DNA of 64,000 nucleotides. It comes from JAMLHH01 sp035515235. GTDB lineage: Bacteria; Bacteroidota; Bacteroidia; Chitinophagales; JADIYW01. Shown piece by piece: positions 53,180-62,705 of this stretch. The notes below the pieces were generated by a model, which worked only from the letters and a program-made list of their open reading frames with translations, was not told where the DNA came from and did no database searches. Made by a program: the position numbers and the translations under genes. Where the stretch lies: assembly GCA_035515235.1 (NCBI GenBank), contig DATJBS010000040.1:1-64000 (forward strand). Reading direction: 5' to 3'. Positions within the stretch are counted from its first letter, which is position 1. The number at the start of each line of letters is the position of its first letter.

Positions 53180-54169
53180 ATGAAAAAATTATTACTTATA
53201 CTAGGTTGGAGTAGTTTGGTGGCAATTGGGTGTAGCTCAAGCAGCCGAACAGGTTATACTTATTATGATGATGTTTATGATAATAGGCCTTCTTATTCTG
53301 AAGATAAAAGAAGATCTGCTAATGTAGATGATAGACCAACCTATCAAGAATCTACACCGACATATAATAACTCCACTGAAAACTACGAAAATCGAAGATA
53401 TATCGATGACGAATCCTCTTCTTCAAATTATAACGGATCGTATTCTGATAGAATTAGAAGATTTAGTGGCTCAAATTCAGGATTTGATTATTACAGTCCT
53501 TATTATTCAGGTTATAATGATGGATTCAGCTCAGGTTTCGGAATGAGCTCAGGTTTCGGATATGGTGGATATGGAAGTTACCGTCCATCAATTTGGAATC
53601 CTTTTTATAGTTCCTCTATCTATTTTGGTTGGGGCAGACCTTCTATAGGTTTTGGATATAATTCATGGATAACGCCTTCATATTATAATTCATACAATTA
53701 TTATAATCCTTGGGATTGGGGAAATAGTTGGTATTCTCCATATCATAGTTCATCTTATTGGGGAGGGAATCATCACAATTACGATAGGAACCCTATTAAA
53801 AACAATAGTTACTATGGTCCAAGAGGCGGTAGCTATGGAAATACCTACTATAACGGGAATAACAATATCGGTGGTGGAAAATTGAATAATAGTAGAGGTC
53901 CTGCAGGCAATACACCTCAGTACTCTACTCCTAATAAAGGTACTTTCAATAGAACTCCTAAAAATAATACTCCTAACAAAAGTCAACCGGTTTATTCTCC
54001 TGATAGAGGGAATACTAATCCCAAAAGAGCTCCAAGTGTACCAGATAGATATCAAAACAATTCTGGAAATAACAGAATTAGTCCTTCCCCTTCTAGAAGC
54101 ACTAGTCCTCCTAGCAATAGTGGTGGCTCACAAAGAAGTGGTGGTACTATGCAAAGAACTAACAAATAA
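53180..54169 (+). CDS. Tyr/Ser/Asn/Gly-rich low-complexity lipoprotein
   Basis: This 329-residue predicted lipoprotein (lipobox AIGCSS, Cys18) has low complexity throughout. The first half is rich in Tyr, Ser, Gly and Asp (YSDRIRRFSGSNSGF, DYYSPYYSGYNDGF) with aromatic repeats. The second half is rich in Asn, Pro, Ser and Arg (GNTPQYSTPNKGTF). No domain is visible. The composition suits an adhesive, amyloid-like or structural surface role, but that is speculation. The next gene, an outer-membrane protein, follows after 19 bases on the same strand. Confidence 0.65.
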   Translation: MKKLLLILGWSSLVAIGCSSSSRTGYTYYDDVYDNRPSYSEDKRRSANVDDRPTYQESTPTYNNSTENYENRRYIDDESSSSNYNGSYSDRIRRFSGSNSGFDYYSPYYSGYNDGFSSGFGMSSGFGYGGYGSYRPSIWNPFYSSSIYFGWGRPSIGFGYNSWITPSYYNSYNYYNPWDWGNSWYSPYHSSSYWGGNHHNYDRNPIKNNSYYGPRGGSYGNTYYNGNNNIGGGKLNNSRGPAGNTPQYSTPNKGTFNRTPKNNTPNKSQPVYSPDRGNTNPKRAPSVPDRYQNNSGNNRISPSPSRSTSPPSNSGGSQRSGGTMQRTNK

Positions 54170-54188
54170 TTTTTTGAATTTACAATAG

Positions 54189-55685
54189 GTGCTTTTGAAA
54201 CAAATTAGATTTTTATTATCCTTTTTAACCTTAATTACTGGGTTAACATCTGCATCTGCTCAAACAGACATAGATGCGTTAAGATATAGTTCATCTATGT
54301 CTTTAGGAACTGCAAGGTCTGCTGCTGTAGGTAATGCTTTGACTGGAGTAGGTGGAGACATTTCTACTATCAATTCCAATCCTGCAGGTTTAGCTCAATT
54401 AGGGATTTCTGAATTTACAATTTCAGGAGGCTTTAATGTCACAAGTAGCAAAAATAACTATTTGGGAAGTCAAGTTTCTGATCAACAATCGGCTTTTCAA
54501 ATCAATAATTTTGGAATTGTTTACGTTCCCAAAAAGCGTTTCAGAAACATCAAAAATATTAGTGTTGTAGCTTCTTACAATCGTCTTGAAAGCTATAATT
54601 ATAAGGTTTCTGCTAAAGGAAGAAATGATAAAAGTTCCTATAGCGATATTTATGCTGAAAAGTTAAATGGCGATAATGCTGACAGCAATAGTGCTATGAC
54701 TAATTATCCTTTTGGAGCTAGTTTAGCATTTGAATCTGGAATAATAGGAAGAACCGATGATGATTTCTTCTATTCTATTTTAGAATTACCTGTTACACAA
54801 AGATTTGAAATTAAAAAATCTGGAAATTTAAATGATTTTTCTTTCGGCTCAGGTATTGCATTTAATGACAAATTGATGGTCGGCTTAAGTATAGGAATTC
54901 CATTTATAAGTTATGATGAGTCCTTCTATATTAGAGAAACTGATGAATCTGGAGTAACAGATGAGCTCAATTATTGGGACAAAGAGGACAAATACAGAAC
55001 TGAAGGAACTGGATTTAATGCTAAAATCGGTTTGTTATTTCATCCTATTCCAAGTTTGAGATTAGGTGCATCATTTACAACTCCTACGAGATATAGTATG
55101 ACAGATAAATATGCTACTTATTTCAGAGCTGATTATGAAACTTACACTTTAGAAAATTTCAATAACCCTGCAGAAGGATACTTCGATTATAAAATGGTCA
55201 CTCCTTTAAAATTTAATGGAGGGATTGCATTTTTACAACCTAAGTATGGTTTTATTTCAGTTGAATATGAAATGAGTAATCCGGGTAAAGCAAAGTATAT
55301 ATTTGCTGATAAAATGTATGATTTAAAAGATATCGAAACCAATCTGAATGAAGGGATTTCAAATAAATATAAAACAGTCCATACTGTAAAAGCTGGAGTT
55401 GAAGGCAAAATCGCTGAGCATTATAGAGCTAGAGCAGGATTTCAATATCGTACATCAGCTTTTGTAGATCAAGAGTCTATTGATCAATTTGCTAAAAATT
55501 CTATGATGACATTTTCTGGTGGTTTAGGCTATAGAGGAAAGAGTTTTTATGTGGATGCAGCATATGTACACATGCTTTCTGACGAGTTTATAGTACCCTA
55601 TAAAGTAAATATTGCACCATCAGAAGTCCTAACTTCCAAATTCTCTAGAAGTAATATCATATTGACTGCCGGCTTTAAATTCTAA
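54189..55685 (+). CDS. OmpP1/FadL-family outer-membrane protein
   Basis: This 498-residue outer-membrane protein has a signal peptide ending near SASAQ (about 25). The mature start SMSLGTARSAAVGNALTGV is followed by GGDISTINSNPAGLAQLG, the NPA motif region of FadL/TodX-type channels (often annotated as hemin receptor or long-chain fatty acid transporter), and by repeated amphipathic strands. PorV is a distant FadL-like T9SS protein, so a role near the T9SS is possible but unproven. The start codon is GTG at 54189 (TTG at 54195 is an alternative). The lipoprotein upstream probably shares its transcript. Confidence 0.82.
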   Translation: MLLKQIRFLLSFLTLITGLTSASAQTDIDALRYSSSMSLGTARSAAVGNALTGVGGDISTINSNPAGLAQLGISEFTISGGFNVTSSKNNYLGSQVSDQQSAFQINNFGIVYVPKKRFRNIKNISVVASYNRLESYNYKVSAKGRNDKSSYSDIYAEKLNGDNADSNSAMTNYPFGASLAFESGIIGRTDDDFFYSILELPVTQRFEIKKSGNLNDFSFGSGIAFNDKLMVGLSIGIPFISYDESFYIRETDESGVTDELNYWDKEDKYRTEGTGFNAKIGLLFHPIPSLRLGASFTTPTRYSMTDKYATYFRADYETYTLENFNNPAEGYFDYKMVTPLKFNGGIAFLQPKYGFISVEYEMSNPGKAKYIFADKMYDLKDIETNLNEGISNKYKTVHTVKAGVEGKIAEHYRARAGFQYRTSAFVDQESIDQFAKNSMMTFSGGLGYRGKSFYVDAAYVHMLSDEFIVPYKVNIAPSEVLTSKFSRSNIILTAGFKF

Positions 55686-55718
55686 CATATATCATTTACA
55701 TTTTGGTATATTTATTAT

Positions 55719-56765
55719 ATGGATAGTCAATCTAAAAGTAAAGAGGCTGCACTAAAAAGATTAAAGAAAACACAGATTTCCATTCCAGATTTATGGGAAA
55801 GGATTTTGAATAGAGATAAAGTAGCTCTTGGTCAAGCTATTTCATTATTAGAAAGCCAATTACCTGCTCACCGTACATTAGCCAATGAATTAATCGAATT
55901 GAGCAATCAATACGCTGTAAACAATCATTGCTTTAAAATCGGCATTACAGGCGTTCCTGGAGTGGGTAAGAGCACCTTTGTTAATGTATATACCCAACTA
56001 CTCTTAGAGAAAAATCAGTCTGTAGCAATTCTAGCTGTAGATCCATCAAGTCAACAATCCGGTGGAAGTATTTTAGGTGATAAAACTAGAATGACAAATA
56101 TTTTTGCTCATCCTGATGTTTTTATTAGACCTAGTCCGTCTGGTAAACATTTAGGTGGAGTAGCTCATAAAACTAGAGAAGTGATTCTATTATGTGAAGC
56201 TGCTGGCTTTGATAACATTTTAGTGGAAACAGTCGGAGTAGGTCAGTCTGAAACTGCTGTTTATGAAATGACAGACCTTTTTATACTTTTAATGCTTCCC
56301 GGTGCTGGTGACGAACTGCAAGGGATAAAAAGAGGGATAATGGAACTCGCTGATATCTTAGTAGTACATAAAGCAGATGGCGAAAATCTCAATAAAGCTA
56401 AAATTGCCTCAAGTGATTATAAAAGAGCATTGCATTTGTTCCCACCTACAGAAAGCGGTTGGATTCCATGCGTGCTGATGGCATCTTCTGAGCCGCCACA
56501 AGGATTGAAAGAAATAGATGAGAAAGTTGAGGCCTATTTTCATCTCCTTAAAACTAATGGGTATCTTTTGGAGAAGAGAAAAAAGCAAAGGAATCAATGG
56601 TTCATTGAAAGTATGGAGTTGCAATTACTACAATTCATTAAAACAAATCCTGACATCAGCGTGAAGTATCAAAAGATGATGGATGAAGTCAATACTTTAA
56701 AAATATCTCCACAGATTGCTGCACAAAAAGTCATCGAATTGATACAAATTCATGGCAAGAGATAA
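55719..56765 (+). CDS. meaB: MeaB/ArgK-family GTPase (methylmalonyl-CoA mutase chaperone)
   Basis: This 348-residue SIMIBI-class G protein loads and protects the adenosylcobalamin cofactor of methylmalonyl-CoA mutase. The P-loop GVPGVGKS is at 78-85. Further motifs are VDPSSQQSGGSILGDKTRM, the VETVGVGQSE switch (Walker B-like), and VHKADGENL near the base-recognition site. The mutase genes themselves (mutA/mutB or scpA-type) are not in the window. It overlaps trmN6 by 14 bases and is 33 bases after the porin gene. Confidence 0.93.
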   Translation: MDSQSKSKEAALKRLKKTQISIPDLWERILNRDKVALGQAISLLESQLPAHRTLANELIELSNQYAVNNHCFKIGITGVPGVGKSTFVNVYTQLLLEKNQSVAILAVDPSSQQSGGSILGDKTRMTNIFAHPDVFIRPSPSGKHLGGVAHKTREVILLCEAAGFDNILVETVGVGQSETAVYEMTDLFILLMLPGAGDELQGIKRGIMELADILVVHKADGENLNKAKIASSDYKRALHLFPPTESGWIPCVLMASSEPPQGLKEIDEKVEAYFHLLKTNGYLLEKRKKQRNQWFIESMELQLLQFIKTNPDISVKYQKMMDEVNTLKISPQIAAQKVIELIQIHGKR

Positions 56766-57471
56766 ATCTAATTTTCAGTTTAAAAAGTTTAATGTCTATC
56801 ACCATAATTCTTCTATGAAAGTGGGGACAGATGGAGTATTGTTAGGTGCCTGGACCGCTCAGAATTCTATACCTACTCATGTATTAGATGTAGGCACAGG
56901 TTCTGGACTGATAGCGTTAATGATGGCACAAAGATTTCCTTCAGCGTATATTAAAGGAATAGATATTCATGAAGCTTCGATAGATGACGCTAAATTTAAC
57001 GTAAAGAATTTTCCTTTTAATCATCAAATAGAAATGGAAATTGCTGATTTTGTAAACTTCAAGTCGGATATAAAATTTGATATGATAGTCAGTAATCCGC
57101 CCTACTTTTCTACAGCTTTATTATCCAAAGAAGAAGATAAAAACAGAGTAAGACATCAAGGACATCTGAATATGCAAAACTTCATACAAAATGCAGTTCA
57201 TAACTTAAGTCCAAAAGGTGCTATAGCTCTAATATTGCCAGCTAAAGAAATGCTAGAAACCATCGAAATTGCTCAAAATTATGGACTTATCCCTCATAGA
57301 ATTTGTGATATTAAAAGCTACGAAAATCAACAAGTGATTAGAAAGATGGTAGAGTTTTCAAGAAATTCTTTTAATCCTATTATTTATGAAACTTTAGTGA
57401 TTTATCAATCCGAAAGAGTTTATACAGATGAATATAAAGAACTCACTAAAGAATTTTATCTTAATTTTTAA
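56752..57471 (+). CDS. trmN6: tRNA1(Val) adenine37-N6-methyltransferase-like protein
   Basis: This 239-residue SAM-dependent methyltransferase has motif I at 44-53 (VLDVGTGSGL) and the N6-adenine signature NPPY at 115-118. The beginning FQFKKFNVYHHNSSMKVGTDGVLLG (part given) is typical of TrmN6/YfiC, which methylates A37 of tRNA1-Val in E. coli. It is translationally coupled to meaB by the 14-base overlap, with no known functional link. Its end overlaps the convergent MauE-thioredoxin gene by four bases. Confidence 0.88.
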   Translation: MARDKSNFQFKKFNVYHHNSSMKVGTDGVLLGAWTAQNSIPTHVLDVGTGSGLIALMMAQRFPSAYIKGIDIHEASIDDAKFNVKNFPFNHQIEMEIADFVNFKSDIKFDMIVSNPPYFSTALLSKEEDKNRVRHQGHLNMQNFIQNAVHNLSPKGAIALILPAKEMLETIEIAQNYGLIPHRICDIKSYENQQVIRKMVEFSRNSFNPIIYETLVIYQSERVYTDEYKELTKEFYLNF

Positions 57472-58385
57472 TTCAAAAACTCTTCAATTCCAGCATTGTC
57501 TATATCTAGATAATTGACTTCTCTTTGAATCATACCATCTTGAATGTATTGAATTGACGGAAGTTCTGGACCAGATAGTTGCAAGAATTGTGGTTGTAAT
57601 AATTTTGAAAATGGAACTTCTTCACATTTGTATTGCTTTCTAAATTCATTTACAGTTTCATCATTACCATTAATGAAAAGATGAATAGGATATTCAGGAT
57701 GTTGACGTTGAATAATTCCCAATTTATTGGCTGCTTTTTGACAATGCGGACAACTTATACTCAAAAAGGCAATAATATGTTTTCCATTTTTCAAGTCTGT
57801 TTTCGGTGAGTCTTCTTGATTTTTAGTGTAAAATAAATCCACATCTAAACGTCGCACTTCTTGCGTATCTCTACTTGAATTGGCTCCGACATAAACCGGC
57901 TCTACTATAAATGGAGCTGTCAAGGCTATAATGGCAAATATGCCCATAAGATAATTGTGAAATGAACTAGGAATACTTGAGACTATAAATCTTTGAGCCA
58001 ATAATAAAATTATAAGTAGAATTACATTTTTCAAAATGCTCTGAATAGGAGTCATTTCGAGCCATGCGCCCATGCAGCCGCAATCAGCATCTGCTCCGGC
58101 TGTTATCCATCTGTAAACCAAAACCAAAGTCATCAATAATAAGAAGGATACTGCTAATGGGATACTAACTTTTCTGAGTCGGTATTGTAGTACCAATAAT
58201 CCTCCTAAAATCAATTCAATTCCTATGACGACTCTTGCGACATATGGCGTCAAAGCCCATGGCAAACCATAAGAACCTAGTGAAAATTCGAAACTTATAA
58301 CAGGGAATAACTTTGCAACTGCAGAAACTAGAAAGAAAATTCCAATAAGAAAAATGGAAAGTCTTGGAAGTGTTTTTTGTATCAT
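57468..58385 (-). CDS. MauE/DoxX-like membrane domain fused to thioredoxin-like domain
   Basis: This 305-residue membrane protein carries four helices of the MauE/DoxX type (about 9-29, 48-67, 75-92, 117-135) and a further helix near 145-162. An extracytoplasmic thioredoxin-like domain follows (about 180-305). Two cysteine sites stand out: DADCGCMG (Cys102, Cys104) near the membrane and CPHC (Cys212, Cys215) in the thioredoxin part. Electrons could pass from one to the other, as in VKOR-DsbA or MauE-MauD systems. The reaction direction (oxidase or reductase) is not known. Such fusions occur in Bacteroidota with little characterisation. Confidence 0.8.
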   Translation of the reverse strand: MIQKTLPRLSIFLIGIFFLVSAVAKLFPVISFEFSLGSYGLPWALTPYVARVVIGIELILGGLLVLQYRLRKVSIPLAVSFLLLMTLVLVYRWITAGADADCGCMGAWLEMTPIQSILKNVILLIILLLAQRFIVSSIPSSFHNYLMGIFAIIALTAPFIVEPVYVGANSSRDTQEVRRLDVDLFYTKNQEDSPKTDLKNGKHIIAFLSISCPHCQKAANKLGIIQRQHPEYPIHLFINGNDETVNEFRKQYKCEEVPFSKLLQPQFLQLSGPELPSIQYIQDGMIQREVNYLDIDNAGIEEFLN

Positions 58386-58538
58386 AAAAGGAAACTAAAG
58401 AATAGTGATTAAAAAAAGATGATCAATAAGAATATTGACTTCAGTTTTACATTTGAAATAAACGTAAAAATTCAATATTAGTTATGGTTTTATGATATTA
58501 AAGGAAAAGAATTTCCAATTTGATTATAATTTTAAAGC

Positions 58539-59687
58539 ATGTTACTAAAATACTTTAAAAATATTTTCTCCTTTTTGTTGGCTATACAAGTTTTAACTGC
58601 TTGTGTCCCTATAAGAAGTGTTGTTTACAATGTTCCTAAAATTAAAACGAATCACATTTTCCCTCAAGCAAAAGTCCAACCTGATTCGGTTCCATTTTAT
58701 TTCAATGAGAAAATTGATAGAGGTTTTGGTAAAAGATATAAAATCGCAAACGTCTATAATCTATTTGAGCAAACAGATTTTGAGACAGCACTAAAGAAAG
58801 AAAAAACTCGAGCTTTCATCCTTTTGCATAAAGACACGATTCTCTATGAAAAATATTTCAAAGGTTACGAAAAAGAAGATTATTTCACTTCATTTTCTAT
58901 GACTAAATCTTTGGTGAGTTCGCTGATAGGTATTGCATTAAAAGAAGAGAAAATAAAAAGTATTCAGGACCCTTTCTGCAACTATTTACCTGAAGTAGAT
59001 TGTGATAAATTCGGTTCAGTGACTATTGAGCATCTTTTACAGCATACTTCAGGATTAGATTATAAAGGATTAGTGAAATTATATTACGGTAAAAATTTAG
59101 CTAAAAATGTTTTACCTAAAGGAATAAATTATCCAGCAGGCACAAAGTTTAAATATGACAATGCCAACTCTCAAATTTTAGGAATATTGATTGAAAAGGT
59201 TTATCAACAAGCTATTTATAAAGTTTGGGAAGATAAAGTCTGGTCAAAAATTGGTACAGAATATCCGATTCATTGGGCGATGGATGACAAAAAGCATCAA
59301 CAAGCTAAAACATTTTGCTGTGTAGATGCAGTGGCAAGAGATTTTGCGAGATTAGGAAGAGTATGGATGAATGATGGATATTATAATGGCAATGAAATCA
59401 TACCCAAAAGTTGGTTAGATTCTATACAAACTCCTACGATTAAAGATGGTGCTGCAATTAATTACAAATATCATTTTTGGAAAACTCCATCAGAATATCA
59501 TTGCTTTTTAGCTGCAGGAATGTATGGACAAATCGTATTGATGTGTCCTGAGAAAGATTTGATTTTAGTGCGATTAGGGGAGAAAAACAAAATTCAAATG
59601 GATGATAAGTTTTGGATTCCTGTCTTTCTCCAATTAATCGATCAAATGGAAGTAGATGGTTATTTTGATGAAATTACACCCAAATAA
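58539..59687 (+). CDS. Class C beta-lactamase-related serine hydrolase lipoprotein
   Basis: This 382-residue protein starts with a lipobox-type signal (VLTACVP, Cys22). The serine-hydrolase motifs are SxxK in SFSMTKSL (Ser120, Lys123) and YxN in KYDNANSQIL (Tyr206, Asn208). LLQHTSGLDYKG precedes the second. The closing HAAGMYG-like position reads FLAAGMYGQ. Members include esterases, D-aminopeptidases and penicillin-binding enzymes, so the substrate is open. The 3' end overlaps the convergent acyl-CoA ligase by 14 bases. Confidence 0.85.
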   Translation: MLLKYFKNIFSFLLAIQVLTACVPIRSVVYNVPKIKTNHIFPQAKVQPDSVPFYFNEKIDRGFGKRYKIANVYNLFEQTDFETALKKEKTRAFILLHKDTILYEKYFKGYEKEDYFTSFSMTKSLVSSLIGIALKEEKIKSIQDPFCNYLPEVDCDKFGSVTIEHLLQHTSGLDYKGLVKLYYGKNLAKNVLPKGINYPAGTKFKYDNANSQILGILIEKVYQQAIYKVWEDKVWSKIGTEYPIHWAMDDKKHQQAKTFCCVDAVARDFARLGRVWMNDGYYNGNEIIPKSWLDSIQTPTIKDGAAINYKYHFWKTPSEYHCFLAAGMYGQIVLMCPEKDLILVRLGEKNKIQMDDKFWIPVFLQLIDQMEVDGYFDEITPK

Positions 59688-61323
59688 CTGCAGCATCTTT
59701 ATTATACCAATTCTGGTAATTGTTTTGATGTTTACCTTCTAAAATATTTCTTTTCACTTTCAAAGTAGGCGTCAATAGATTATTTTCTATGGTCCACTCT
59801 TCTTTCATGATGACGGCTTTTTTTATTTTTTCGTGTTTGTCTATGATTTTATTGACTGCAAAAATTGATTCTTGAATAGAATCTTCCACCACTTTTTTAT
59901 CTAATGTTTTTGCTTCTTCAGAGAGTACGATAAGAGCCATTGTCTGAGGTAAATTAGAACCTACTATACAAACCTGCTCTATCATTGTATTTTTAGATAA
60001 ATGCATTTCAATAGGAGCTGGAGCTACATATTTTCCTTTGTCCGTTTTGAAAATATCTTTAATTCTACCTGTGATTTTCAAGAATCCATCATTATCTATT
60101 ATTCCTTGGTCACCTGTACATAAATATCCATCAGGAGTAATACATTCAGCAGTTTTTTCAGGCTCTTTATAATAGCCAATCATCGTCGCTTCACTTTTAA
60201 CTTGGATTTCACCTTCATCAGAAAGTCTAACTTCTACATGAGGAAAAGCCTGACCTACAAAGCTGGGCTTTCTAAATTCCTTTCTAGTAAAGTGGGAGTA
60301 TGCACAATTTTCTGTCATTGCATAAGCTTCGCAAATTTTGATGTCTAACTTATCGAACCAGTTCATAGTAGAAGCTGGTAGTGGTGCCGCGCCAGCCAGG
60401 ACATATTTTGTATTATTCAAGCCTAGGCCTGTTTTAATTTTAGTTTTTATTAGTGAAGAAACAAAAGGAATAGCTAATAAAATGTTGAGTTTATTCTGCG
60501 GAAGTTTAGCTAAAATACCCATTTGGAATTTTGTCCAAATTCTAGGTACAGCTAAAAATACTGTAGGCTTAACGGACTGTAAATCATTAGCGAATGTTTC
60601 TAATGATTCTGCAAATGAAATTGAGCCACCTGTATAAATTCCACCCATTTCTACGAGCATTCTTTCAGCAATATGAGATAAAGGTAGATAGGAGAAAAAT
60701 CTTTCTTCTCTTCCTAAATCATTCATTGTTGCCATAGCATTATTGATAGCATATGAAAAAGTATGAAATGAATGCACAACTCCTTTAGGTAATCCTGTAG
60801 TACCTGACGTATAAACTATAGTCATAAGATCATCTCCATTCTTTTTAGCAGAGTTTTGGAGAGGGGCGGTTTTAGAAACAACCTCATCCCAATTAGCATC
60901 ACAAGATTCTGTCCAAAAAGGATAAGATATACAATGAACATCTGCTGGCATTCCACTTTTTTGCTTATCCCAATCATCCAGTTTGCCAACAAAAGCCACT
61001 TTCGCTTCACTGTGTTTCATCACATATTCTATGATATCACTTGGAATAGTAGGATATAGAGGTACTGAAACATAACCTGCCATAAGAATAGCGATGTCAC
61101 TCATAATCCAATGAGCGCAATTTTTAGAAATGATAGCCACTTTGCTTCCCGGTTCTAAGCCCAAACTTTGTAAATAAGCTGCCATACTTCGAACTTGAGT
61201 ATCCACTTCTTTCCATGTCATTTCATGCCATTTGCCTTCAAAAGGTTGACGCAAGAAGACAGTATTGGGTTGAGATTGTACGTGTTGAGAGAATTTATCG
61301 TGCGGAAATATAATTTGAGTCAT
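59674..61323 (-). CDS. Long-chain acyl-CoA synthetase (AMP-forming)
   Basis: This 549-residue enzyme of the ANL superfamily activates fatty acids to acyl-CoA through an acyl-adenylate. Motif A3 is TIVYTSGTTGLPKGVVH. Next come LPLSHIAERM, the YAMTEN segment (A5), YLCTGDQGIIDNDGFLKITG (A7/A8), and the C-terminal lid with KGKYVAPAPIE. The layout is that of the long-chain 'AMP-binding' subgroup in Bacteroidota. It could supply beta-oxidation in which the thiolase at 25015-26292 takes part. It is a single gene, 111 bases downstream of the M19 dipeptidase start side. Confidence 0.9.
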   Translation of the reverse strand: MTQIIFPHDKFSQHVQSQPNTVFLRQPFEGKWHEMTWKEVDTQVRSMAAYLQSLGLEPGSKVAIISKNCAHWIMSDIAILMAGYVSVPLYPTIPSDIIEYVMKHSEAKVAFVGKLDDWDKQKSGMPADVHCISYPFWTESCDANWDEVVSKTAPLQNSAKKNGDDLMTIVYTSGTTGLPKGVVHSFHTFSYAINNAMATMNDLGREERFFSYLPLSHIAERMLVEMGGIYTGGSISFAESLETFANDLQSVKPTVFLAVPRIWTKFQMGILAKLPQNKLNILLAIPFVSSLIKTKIKTGLGLNNTKYVLAGAAPLPASTMNWFDKLDIKICEAYAMTENCAYSHFTRKEFRKPSFVGQAFPHVEVRLSDEGEIQVKSEATMIGYYKEPEKTAECITPDGYLCTGDQGIIDNDGFLKITGRIKDIFKTDKGKYVAPAPIEMHLSKNTMIEQVCIVGSNLPQTMALIVLSEEAKTLDKKVVEDSIQESIFAVNKIIDKHEKIKKAVIMKEEWTIENNLLTPTLKVKRNILEGKHQNNYQNWYNKDAAVIWV

Positions 61324-61434
61324 AATTGAGATGGCGTTAAATTTATGTTACTCAAAGTAATAAAAATTAACGAAGTATTAAAGATGAAGCATTTTAAAAT
61401 TTAGGAGTGAAGTTTTAAAATTCTTTAAAAGTGC

Positions 61435-62595
61435 TTATAAGTTTTTTAGCCAAAAGTTTTTGACATTATCTCCCATTACTTTTCGTATTTCTTCAGAAGT
61501 CAATCCTACATTCATCATCTCTTCTACTAGTAAATTCAAACCTGTAATATCAAAAGGTGCGGTAATAGAACCATCAAAATCGGAACCCAAAGCCACATAA
61601 TCTGCACCAATTAAATCGACAGTATATTTGATAGCTTTGGCAACCGCTAAAGCATCGGTTCCACAGATAGCTTCTTGAAAAAATGCAATCCCAATCAAAC
61701 CACCACTTTGAGCAATCGCTTTTAAATGTTTATCGGAGAGATTTCTTTGTGATGGACAATTTCCTTGGACTCCGGTGTGTGAAGAAATTATCGGTTTATG
61801 ATAAATTTCTAAAACATCATCAATTAGCTGTGGTAAAGAATGAGCAATATCTAAAATGATATTTTTCTTTTCAATTTCTTGAATAACCTTTTTGCCAAAT
61901 TCAGTTAAACCTTTGTGTGAAAGACCGTGAGCAGAACCACCTAACTCATTATCTATAAAGTGAACAGGAGCCATCATTCTTACTCCAGCTTGATAAAGTT
62001 TTTCTATATTTTCTATTTTCCCTTCTAATGGATATAATCCTTCCAAACCAATAAATCCTGCAGTGATTTCAGGTTGAGATTTTTTATCTATAAGAAAATT
62101 TTCTAAGTCGCTGGAAGATAGAAGCACTCTAAATTTCCCATCTGACTTTTTAGCGTATTTTCTTAATTCACGACATTGTGCTATTGCTCTATTATAATAA
62201 CTGAACCATGTTTTTGGACTTCTTCCTGATGCAATACTTTGAAAAATGAGCATATCGGAAGATTCAGAATTCGATTTTACATTCAATCCAAAAGGTACCT
62301 TAGAAACAATTGTAAATGCTTGAAGGGAAACTTTGCCTTCTATTAATCTCGGAATATCTACTTGTCCAAAATCATTTTTTTTGTTTAAATCTCGTTTCCA
62401 TAAAAGTGCATCACAATGTAAATCAGCAATAAAATCTAGGGAATTGAAAAGTTGTTGCGCTTCTGGAGATACTTTATATGGTGGCTTTTGAGTTACAGGA
62501 TTATATTTTTCGTCTATAATATTAGGGACAATAAAAATGATGAGTCCATAAATGATTGCTAATCCTAACAGTATTTTAAACAGTATTTTCATCAT
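61435..62595 (-). CDS. Membrane dipeptidase-like M19 metallopeptidase
   Basis: This 386-residue protein of the renal dipeptidase family has an N-terminal membrane anchor (about 4-24). The first zinc motif is His60-x-Asp62 in ADLHCDALLW. Other kept elements are FIGLEGLYPLEG (bridging glutamate), HFIDNELGGSAHGL, ILDIAHSLPQLIDD, ISSHTGVQGNC, and ALGSDFDGSITAPF near the end. Family enzymes cleave dipeptides, in some cases D-amino acid dipeptides from peptidoglycan. It is divergent from the 2OG oxygenase gene. No operon partner is evident. Confidence 0.9.
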   Translation of the reverse strand: MMKILFKILLGLAIIYGLIIFIVPNIIDEKYNPVTQKPPYKVSPEAQQLFNSLDFIADLHCDALLWKRDLNKKNDFGQVDIPRLIEGKVSLQAFTIVSKVPFGLNVKSNSESSDMLIFQSIASGRSPKTWFSYYNRAIAQCRELRKYAKKSDGKFRVLLSSSDLENFLIDKKSQPEITAGFIGLEGLYPLEGKIENIEKLYQAGVRMMAPVHFIDNELGGSAHGLSHKGLTEFGKKVIQEIEKKNIILDIAHSLPQLIDDVLEIYHKPIISSHTGVQGNCPSQRNLSDKHLKAIAQSGGLIGIAFFQEAICGTDALAVAKAIKYTVDLIGADYVALGSDFDGSITAPFDITGLNLLVEEMMNVGLTSEEIRKVMGDNVKNFWLKNL

Positions 62596-62705
62596 TGTTA
62601 TATATTTTAAAGCTCCTATTCTTTAAGGTAAGGTTTTTTCGATTTTCCAATTCATTATCTTGTACTTTTATTAATATTTTTTCAAAAATTCATTTGTTTT
62701 CTCCT

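Noticed and set aside
62595..62705. 37-codon upstream extension of the second 2OG oxygenase
   Set aside because: The extension is hydrophobic and unlike oxygenase N-termini, while the ATG at 62706 gives the usual beginning.
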